A stretch of 6,061 bases of DNA from JBGPLH01 sp041486365 [NCBI: Thermodesulfobacteriota bacterium] (GTDB lineage: Bacteria > JAUYMQ01), in assembly GCA_041486365.1 (NCBI GenBank), contig JBGPLH010000210.1, forward strand, positions 1 through 6,061, in the 5' to 3' direction. Each line of letters starts with the position of its first letter. The stretch's first letter is position 1. Position numbers and translations under genes: made by a program. The notes below the pieces were generated by a model. It did no database searches, had not been told where the DNA came from, and was given only the letters and a program-made list of their open reading frames with translations. Below are positions 1-4,453 of this stretch, in pieces.

Positions 1-1
1 C

Positions 2-214
2 TGGCACGTCCTGATCAAGTGGCGCGTGAACAACCCGGCGGGCTTCGAGGGCGGCACGGCGATCTACGTGAACCCCATCGGCCCCTTCGACGTGCGCGAC
101 GCCGTGGTGCCGCGGCTGTACGAGCTGCGCGACCGGGGGCGCATCGGCGGGTGCCGGATCGCCGAGGAGTGCTCCTGCGAGCCGAACTCGCTCCGATACC
201 TCGATAAGCCGTGA
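2..214 (+). CDS. 3' end of an unrecognised protein (partial)
   Basis: The reading frame is open from the window edge to a TGA at 212-214, giving about 70 C-terminal residues; the start lies upstream of the window. I do not recognise the family. The visible tail begins WHVLIKWRVNNP, continues with a glycine-rich stretch and an IYVNPIGPFDV segment, and has a charged, probably helical piece (VVPRLYELRDRGRIGG). It ends with a three-cysteine cluster (GCRIAEECSC) shortly before the stop. The cluster could bind metal or form disulfides, but this is only a guess. The gap to glgA is 37 bases with no obvious promoter, so co-transcription with the glycogen genes is possible, although nothing in the residues links it to glycogen metabolism. 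The frame is supported by continuity with the edge, position before a clear ribosome binding site for the next gene, and a composition that looks like folded protein. Confidence 0.6.
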   Translation, partial: WHVLIKWRVNNPAGFEGGTAIYVNPIGPFDVRDAVVPRLYELRDRGRIGGCRIAEECSCEPNSLRYLDKP

Positions 215-228
215 CGCGCGACGCGCGT
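214..228. repeat. 15-bp near-perfect palindrome at the stop codon before glgA
   Basis: ACGCGCG (214-220) and CGCGCGT (222-228) form a perfect 7-bp inverted repeat around a single A, starting on the last base of the upstream stop codon. As RNA it could fold as a 6-bp stem with a 3-base loop. There is no T tract after it, so it is a weak candidate for a terminator. It could also be an operator-like site, or chance in GC-rich DNA. Confidence 0.35.
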
Positions 229-251
229 TCCAACACCCATCGGGAGACTTC

Positions 252-1754
252 GTGACCAAGCCGCTCCGCATCCTGATGCTCGGCTCCGAGATGATCCCCT
301 ACGCCAAGACCGGTGGGCTCGCCGACGTGGTCGGGGCCCTGCCGGCGGCGCTCCGCGCGCTCGGCCACGAGGTGATCGTCGTGCTCCCGCGCTACCGGGG
401 CATCGAGCCGGGACGCTACAAGATGAAGCGGATCGGCGAGGTCCAGGTCCCGCTCGGGAACCGGGTAGTGGGGGCCCGGGTCGATCAGCTCCCCGAGGAG
501 GGGACACCTTATGTCCTCTTCGTCGACCACAAGGAGTACTTCGACCGCGACACGCTCTACGGGACGCCGCAGGGCGACTTTCCGGACAACGGCGATCGTT
601 TCGCGTTCTTCGCGCGCGCGGCGCTCGCGGCCTGCGCGCTGCTCTCCTGGACGCCCGACGTCGTGCACGCCCACGACTGGCAGACGGGCCTGGCGCCGGC
701 GCTCCTGGCCTACAACCTGTGCCATCCAAAGCGCTTCGCGAAGGCCGGGCGCGTCTTCACGATCCACAACCTCGCCTACCAGGGGAACTTCGACCCCTCG
801 CTCCTCGATCTCACGGGCCTGCCGCCTGCCTGCTTCAAGCCGGAGGGCCTCGAGTTCTACGGTCAGGTGTCCTTTCTCAAGGCGGGCCTCGTGTACAGCG
901 ACGTCATCACGACAGTGAGCCGAAAGTACGCCGAGGAGATCCAGACGCCGGAGTTCGGCTGCGGGATGGAGGGCATCCTCGCGCACCGCAGGAGCGATCT
1001 CGTCGGCATCCTCAACGGCGTCGATTACGCCGAGTGGGACCCGCGCCACGACGAGTACCTCCCGGCGCACTACACGCCGCAAGATCTCTCGGGCAAGCGC
1101 AAGTGCAAGGAGGCGCTGCTCGCGCGCCTGGGTCTTCCCCTCGATCTCGTCCATAAACCCCTCGTGGGGATGATCGGCCGGCTCGCGGACCAGAAGGGGA
1201 TGGACCTGGTCGCCGCGTCGATCGACGAGATCCTGGGGCTCGGCGTCGGCGTCGTCATCCTCGGGAGCGGCGACGCACGTTACCACCGCCTGCTCACGGA
1301 CGTCGCCAAGAGGGAGGCCGGACGGGCCGCGATCGTGCTGGCCTTCGACAACGCGCTGGCGCACCAGATAGAAGCGGGAAGCGACATCTTCCTGATGCCG
1401 TCGCGCTACGAGCCCTGTGGGCTGAACCAGATCTACAGCCTGCGCTATGGTACGATTCCCGTCGTGCGCGCCACCGGGGGCCTGGACGACACCATCGAGC
1501 CCTACGACGCGCGCACGGGCGCGGGGACGGGCTTCAAGTTCCACGACTACTCTGCGGAGGCGATGATCGGGTCGCTCTCGGAGGCCGTGGCGCTCTGGAA
1601 GGGCGACCGCGAGCGCTGGGAAGCGCTCATGCGCGAGGGGATGCGGCGTGACTTCTCCTGGACGGCGTCGGCCCGCCGCTACGTCGAGATCTACCGGCAG
1701 GCGATCCGGCGGCGCCGGGCCGGCCGGCCGGACCTGGAGGGATGGGCGGCATGA
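252..1754 (+). CDS. glgA: Glycogen synthase (ADP-glucose type, GT5)
   Basis: This encodes a 500-residue cytoplasmic ADP-glucose:alpha-1,4-glucan glucosyltransferase, which transfers glucose from ADP-glucose to the non-reducing end of a glucan chain. The N-terminal GT5 domain (about residues 5-245) carries the nucleotide-sugar motif KTGGLADV at 19-26, with K19 matching the E. coli GlgA K15. It also has HAHDWQTG at 139-146 and IHNLAYQG at 171-178. The C-terminal glycosyltransferase domain (about 300-455) carries GRLADQKG at 309-316 and [11 protein letters not shown] at 383-393, which includes the catalytic-region glutamate E387 and the conserved C388, then ATGG near 407-410. The length is normal for the family and no key residue is missing. 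The GTG start at 252 is chosen because GGGAGA (242-247) lies just upstream and the protein begins directly with the conserved first beta strand ([17 protein letters not shown]). The protein ends in a basic tail (RRRR at 486-489). The stop overlaps the start of glgC, indicating an operon. Confidence 0.97.
   Translation: MTKPLRILMLGSEMIPYAKTGGLADVVGALPAALRALGHEVIVVLPRYRGIEPGRYKMKRIGEVQVPLGNRVVGARVDQLPEEGTPYVLFVDHKEYFDRDTLYGTPQGDFPDNGDRFAFFARAALAACALLSWTPDVVHAHDWQTGLAPALLAYNLCHPKRFAKAGRVFTIHNLAYQGNFDPSLLDLTGLPPACFKPEGLEFYGQVSFLKAGLVYSDVITTVSRKYAEEIQTPEFGCGMEGILAHRRSDLVGILNGVDYAEWDPRHDEYLPAHYTPQDLSGKRKCKEALLARLGLPLDLVHKPLVGMIGRLADQKGMDLVAASIDEILGLGVGVVILGSGDARYHRLLTDVAKREAGRAAIVLAFDNALAHQIEAGSDIFLMPSRYEPCGLNQIYSLRYGTIPVVRATGGLDDTIEPYDARTGAGTGFKFHDYSAEAMIGSLSEAVALWKGDRERWEALMREGMRRDFSWTASARRYVEIYRQAIRRRRAGRPDLEGWAA
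1736..1741 (+). promoter_or_regulatory. Ribosome binding site that fixes the glgC start
   Basis: GGAGGG lies inside the last codons of glgA. It is 9 bases before the ATG at 1751, a normal spacing, but touches the alternative in-frame ATG at 1742 directly, leaving no spacer. This selects 1751 as the real start of glgC. Confidence 0.75.
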
Positions 1755-2983
1755 CGGACAACGTACTCGCGATGATCCTCGCGGGCGGTGAAGGACGGCG
1801 CCTGTACCCGCTCTCACGGGACCGCGCGAAGCCGGCCGTTCCCTTCGGCGGGCGCTACCGGATCATCGACTTCGCCCTCTCGAACTTCATCAACTCCGGC
1901 TACTACAAGATCAAGGTGCTGACGCAGTTCCGCTCGGAATCGCTCGACCGCCACCTGAGCCGCGCCTGGCGCCTCACGCCCACGCTGGGCCACTTCGTCG
2001 ATCCCGTTCCCGCCCAGATGCGCGGCCGCCGCGACTGGTATCTCGGCACCGCCGACGCGATCTACCAGAACTTGAACCTGATCCACGATGAGCGTCCCGA
2101 GCTGGTCTGCGTGTTCGGGGGCGACCACATCTACCGGATGGACGTCCGGCAGATGCTCGCCTACCACGGCCGCAAGCGGGCCGAGCTGACCGTCTCGGCG
2201 CTCCCGGTGCGCGCGGAGGAGGCGGCCAAGCGGCTCGGCGTGCTCGAGGTGGATGGCGACTACCGGGTGGTGGGGTTCCTGGAGAAGCCGGAGAAGCCCA
2301 CGGAGATCCCCGGGAGGCCCGGCTGGTCGCTGGCGTCGATGGGCAACTACGTCTTCTCGGTCGACGCGCTCATCCGTGAGGTGACGGGCGACGCCGAGCG
2401 CGAAACGACCCACGACTTCGGGCGTGACGTGATCCCGTCCATGCTCGGGGGCGGCCGTGTGTTCGCCTACGACTTCCATCGCAACCACGTCCCCGGTTCC
2501 ACGAAGGAGGAGCGCGGCTACTGGCGCGACGTGGGGAGTCTGGACGCGTACTACGAGGCGACGCTGGATCTCGTGAGCGTGACGCCGAGCCTCAACCTCT
2601 ACAATGACCAATGGCCGATCCATACGCTCCAGCAGAAGCTTCCGCCCGCCAAGTTCGTCTTCTCGGACATCCCGCGCAACCGCGTGGGGCAGGCCACCGA
2701 CTCGCTCGTGAGCGAGGGTTGCATCGTGAGCGGCGGCAAGGTCCACCGGTCGATCCTGAGTCCCCGTGTTCGCGTGAACAGCTTCGCCGAAGTGAGCGAT
2801 TCCATCCTCATGGAAGGTGTCAACATTGGACGGCACGCGCGCGTCCGGCGGGCGATCATCGACAAGAACGTGGAGGTGCCTCCGGGAACCGAGATCGGGT
2901 ACGACCTGGCGCGGGACCGGAAGCACTTCACCGTTTCGGAGGGAGGAGTCGTCGTCGTCCCGAAGGGCATGAAGCTCACCTGA
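1751..2983 (+). CDS. glgC: Glucose-1-phosphate adenylyltransferase (ADP-glucose pyrophosphorylase)
   Basis: This 410-residue cytoplasmic enzyme makes ADP-glucose and pyrophosphate from ATP and glucose-1-phosphate, the committed step of bacterial glycogen synthesis; its product feeds GlgA encoded just upstream. The N-terminal nucleotidyltransferase domain carries the glycine-rich loop [20 protein letters not shown] at 11-30. It also carries [12 protein letters not shown] at 96-107, GGDHIYRMD at 123-131 (D125 matches the catalytic E. coli D142) and FLEKP at 176-180 (K179 matches the glucose-1-phosphate-binding K195). SMGNYVF (196-202) and [14 protein letters not shown] (257-270) follow, then a left-handed beta-helix C-terminus (about 300-410) with CIVSGG, RVRVNSF and [15 protein letters not shown]. 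The start is the ATG that overlaps the glgA stop as ATGA; the longer ATG at 1742 has no ribosome-binding spacing. The position of the E. coli fructose-bisphosphate activator lysine K39 is aspartate (D24). From memory, the overall sequence is closer to actinobacterial-type GlgC than to the enterobacterial enzyme, so its allosteric effectors may differ. Confidence 0.97.
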   Translation: MTDNVLAMILAGGEGRRLYPLSRDRAKPAVPFGGRYRIIDFALSNFINSGYYKIKVLTQFRSESLDRHLSRAWRLTPTLGHFVDPVPAQMRGRRDWYLGTADAIYQNLNLIHDERPELVCVFGGDHIYRMDVRQMLAYHGRKRAELTVSALPVRAEEAAKRLGVLEVDGDYRVVGFLEKPEKPTEIPGRPGWSLASMGNYVFSVDALIREVTGDAERETTHDFGRDVIPSMLGGGRVFAYDFHRNHVPGSTKEERGYWRDVGSLDAYYEATLDLVSVTPSLNLYNDQWPIHTLQQKLPPAKFVFSDIPRNRVGQATDSLVSEGCIVSGGKVHRSILSPRVRVNSFAEVSDSILMEGVNIGRHARVRRAIIDKNVEVPPGTEIGYDLARDRKHFTVSEGGVVVVPKGMKLT

Positions 2984-3040
2984 GCCGGGGGCGGGCCTGT
3001 CCGGCTGGTTCGGAGGAAGCATCGCCGGGGCTTATCGCGC

Positions 3041-3069
3041 TTGGGAAGGCACGGCATCTGGGTTAGACT
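3041..3069 (+). promoter_or_regulatory. Candidate sigma-70-like promoter for the membrane protein gene
   Basis: TTGGGA (3041-3046) and TAGACT (3064-3069) are separated by 17 bases and each match 4 of 6 consensus positions. Transcription would start near 3076, about 37 bases before the ATG at 3113. It lies in the only non-coding gap between glgC and the next gene, so it supports an independent transcript there. It also argues against a TTG start at 3041. The prediction is from pattern only. Confidence 0.5.
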
Positions 3070-3093
3070 GACCCCAAGGGGATCGCGCGAAGC

Positions 3094-3102
3094 GGGAAGG
3101 GA
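3094..3102 (+). promoter_or_regulatory. Ribosome binding site for the membrane protein gene
   Basis: The purine-rich GGGAAGGGA includes AAGGGA (3097-3102), 10 bases before the ATG at 3113. No comparable site precedes the in-frame TTG at 3041, so the ATG is preferred. Confidence 0.6.
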
Positions 3103-3112
3103 AGCCCTGGCC

Positions 3113-3916
3113 ATGACGAGACGCGAGCTGCACGTGTGGTTACTGGCGATCGCCGCGATCTTCGTGGCCGCCGCCGCGACGGTCGTGCTCAAGCAGGACG
3201 GCGGCTATCAGCATTTCCTCCACATCCTCGACTGGGCCGAGGTCACCGGGACGGTCTTCCTGGCCGCCCTCGGCACGTTCCTCACCATCTGGCACTCGAG
3301 CATCTTCTTCGGCCTGCTCTTCGTCATCGCGACGGTCCTCGTGCTGTCCCGGACCGGGCGTCTCCGCTTCCATGCCGGGATGATGACTTTCTTCGCCATC
3401 TGGATCGGACTCCCCTGCGTCTTCGCATGGCACATGACGCGCCAGCATCTCTCGGTCCCGGCGGGGCTCCTGGTCGGGCTCTTCTGGCTGACCGGCCCGC
3501 CCGTCCTCTACTTCTGCATCCGTCACGCCGTGATCCGCCGCGCGGCGGCCTGGAGCGTCCGTGATCGCCGGATCGCCTACTCGGCCGCGGCGCTGACGTT
3601 CGTTCTCGCGAGTCTCTGGGCCGGCACGGTGAAGAGCGACCGGGAAGTGGAGCGTTCGATCTTCACGGGGAGCGAGATCGTTTACGCTATCAAGGATTAC
3701 CATATGCGCAACCATCACCTGCCGGGAAGGCTGCAGGACCTCGTCCCCGCCTACTTCTCCCGGGTGCCAGAGACGGAGGTGCCGGAGGGGTGGAGCGGCC
3801 ACGAGGATTACGTGTACGAGACCAAGGGTCGGCACCGCTTCACGGTCGCCTTCGAGTCAGCCAGCTACGCCAACTGCCTGTATGATCGTTCGGAAGATCG
3901 GTGGGACTGCAAGTAG
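3113..3916 (+). CDS. Multi-pass membrane protein with pilin/GspG-like C-terminal domain
   Basis: This 267-residue protein is of unknown function. Hydrophobic segments at about residues 8-26, 43-60, 63-79, 88-106, 115-137 and 156-172 suggest up to six membrane helices. The remaining C-terminus (about 180-267) is soluble. It contains a pattern common in type II secretion GspG-like and pilin-like soluble domains: a helix with YAIKDYHMRN, then LPGRLQDLVPAYFSRVP (203-219), then beta-like strands. Two cysteines near the end (C255, C266, in NCLYDRSEDRWDC) are placed like a pilin C-terminal disulfide loop. The arginine-rich loops at 80-87 and 138-153 should face the cytoplasm, which would put the C-terminal domain outside; the topology of the first two or three helices is ambiguous. 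It lacks a prepilin leader (no G-F-T-L-x-E motif), so it is not itself a pilin. Its own promoter and a 129-base gap from glgC argue against belonging to the glycogen operon. The gene is well supported; the domain match is inference. Confidence 0.85.
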   Translation: MTRRELHVWLLAIAAIFVAAAATVVLKQDGGYQHFLHILDWAEVTGTVFLAALGTFLTIWHSSIFFGLLFVIATVLVLSRTGRLRFHAGMMTFFAIWIGLPCVFAWHMTRQHLSVPAGLLVGLFWLTGPPVLYFCIRHAVIRRAAAWSVRDRRIAYSAAALTFVLASLWAGTVKSDREVERSIFTGSEIVYAIKDYHMRNHHLPGRLQDLVPAYFSRVPETEVPEGWSGHEDYVYETKGRHRFTVAFESASYANCLYDRSEDRWDCK

Positions 3917-3926
3917 CGCGGCAAGC

Positions 3927-3942
3927 GTCGGGTTCTCCCGGC
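3927..3942 (+). terminator. Weak hairpin just after the membrane protein gene
   Basis: GTCGGG (3927-3932) pairs with CCCGGC (3937-3942), including one G-U pair, around a TTCT loop, 10 bases past the stop codon. A second hairpin, GGATCG-CTT-CGATCC (3968-3982), follows. Neither has a T tract, so intrinsic termination is only possible, not shown. Confidence 0.3.
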
Positions 3943-3967
3943 ACCCCATTCGTCCTTCTCATCCGAC

Positions 3968-3982
3968 GGATCGCTTCGATCC
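3968..3982 (+). repeat. Perfect 6-bp inverted repeat GGATCG-CTT-CGATCC
   Basis: This is a perfect 6-bp stem with a 3-base loop, 51 bases after the stop of the membrane protein gene. It may help end transcription or protect the RNA 3' end. The following bases are pyrimidine-rich but are not a T run. Confidence 0.35.
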
Positions 3983-4191
3983 TCGCGCTTCGCTTCACGG
4001 ACTTCCCCCAGCAACCGGAGCGATCCTCTACGCATGTTCCGGCATTTCAAGAAAATCCTGATTCGCCCGCGACGCCCGCGCCGCATCCCGGTCATCGACT
4101 GTAGTTTTCCCTCGCATCCACACGATGGCACGGACCCTGCAATCCGCTGATCTCCGATGGCCCGGCGGGGTGAGAGGCCTCGCGGGTTCAT

Positions 4192-4223
4192 GGGGCCGCG
4201 GGATGCCGGCCCCGACCGGGCCG
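4192..4223 (+). promoter_or_regulatory. Two mutually exclusive hairpins in the leader of the SpvB-like gene
   Basis: GGGGCCG (4192-4198) can pair with CGGCCCC (4207-4213) around an 8-base loop. The same CGGCCC (4207-4212) can instead pair with GGGCCG (4218-4223) around a 5-base loop. The two folds share a strand and cannot coexist, the logic used by attenuators. No T tract follows, and such pairs arise readily in GC-rich DNA. Confidence 0.25.
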
Positions 4224-4388
4224 CGAATCATCGCTCCGAGCGACGCGGGTGGCGCGGACTCAATCGCCGCGTCCCGCGCGCCCGGCAACGCGCAGCGGGC
4301 GATCGTCACCGGACCAGGCTCCTTTCGCGGGGCTCGCTTCGGCGCGCACCGGGCTCTCCTCGCCCCGCGCCCCGCCAGGGGCGCTCAC

Positions 4389-4406
4389 TTCTTCCCTCCC
4401 GAAGAA
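4389..4406 (+). repeat. Hairpin TTCTTC-CCTCCC-GAAGAA with an anti-Shine-Dalgarno loop
   Basis: TTCTTC (4389-4394) pairs perfectly with GAAGAA (4401-4406), leaving CCTCCC as the loop. TTCCCTCCC at 4392-4400 is also complementary (one G-U pair) to GGGAGGGGA at 4442-4450, the ribosome binding site of the SpvB-like gene. The leader could therefore fold to hide that site. No experimental support is available here. Confidence 0.3.
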
Positions 4407-4442
4407 CACGCCGACGGTTTGGACGACCCTTCGCGGGCGCGG

Positions 4443-4449
4443 GGAGGGG
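4443..4449 (+). promoter_or_regulatory. Strong ribosome binding site of the SpvB-like gene
   Basis: GGAGGGG, within the purine run 4441-4450, ends 4 bases before the ATG at 4454; its GGAGG core is 6 bases away. It decides for this ATG over the in-frame ATG at 4478, which has no such site and would remove the positively charged start of the signal peptide. Confidence 0.75.
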
Positions 4450-4453
4450 ATCC

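Larger units (their letters stand above)
3917..4453. other. Intergenic region of about 540 bases without a credible gene
   Basis: I see no reading frame here with both a plausible ribosome binding site and protein-like composition; the frames that cross it are arginine/proline-rich artefacts of high GC. It has a small relatively AT-rich pocket at about 4034-4060 and another at 4100-4110, but no convincing -35/-10 pair for the downstream gene. It holds several inverted repeats, listed separately. It probably serves as the 3' flank of the membrane protein gene and a long leader of the exported SpvB-like gene. Confidence 0.6.

Noticed and set aside
1742-1750. Alternative glgC start at ATG 1742
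   Set aside because: GGAGGG abuts this ATG with no spacer, and the ATG at 1751 has proper spacing plus the ATGA overlap with glgA.
15-1817. Very long open frame on the minus strand (600 residues) opposite glgA
   Set aside because: Its translation is dominated by R, A, E, V and H, has no recognisable motif, and mirrors a clearly genuine glgA. Long antisense open frames are expected opposite GC-rich genes.
2984-3005. Possible terminator hairpin GCCGG...CCGGC just after glgC
   Set aside because: The stem is only 5 bp with a 12-base loop and there is no T tract, so it is too weak to call.
1814-3022. Minus-strand open frame of about 400 residues opposite glgC
   Set aside because: It is the same artefact as the frame opposite glgA: the + strand glgC is unambiguous and the antisense product shows low-complexity composition.
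3140-3835. Minus-strand open frame opposite the membrane protein gene
   Set aside because: The product is rich in E, R, D and P without motifs, while the + strand shows clear membrane helices, a promoter and a ribosome binding site.
4034-4150. Small + strand frame of 38 codons beginning MFRHFKKILIRP
   Set aside because: The only upstream purine stretch (GGAG at 4017-4020) is 13 bases away and there is no promoter. The composition is plausible for a small basic peptide, but support is too thin to call.
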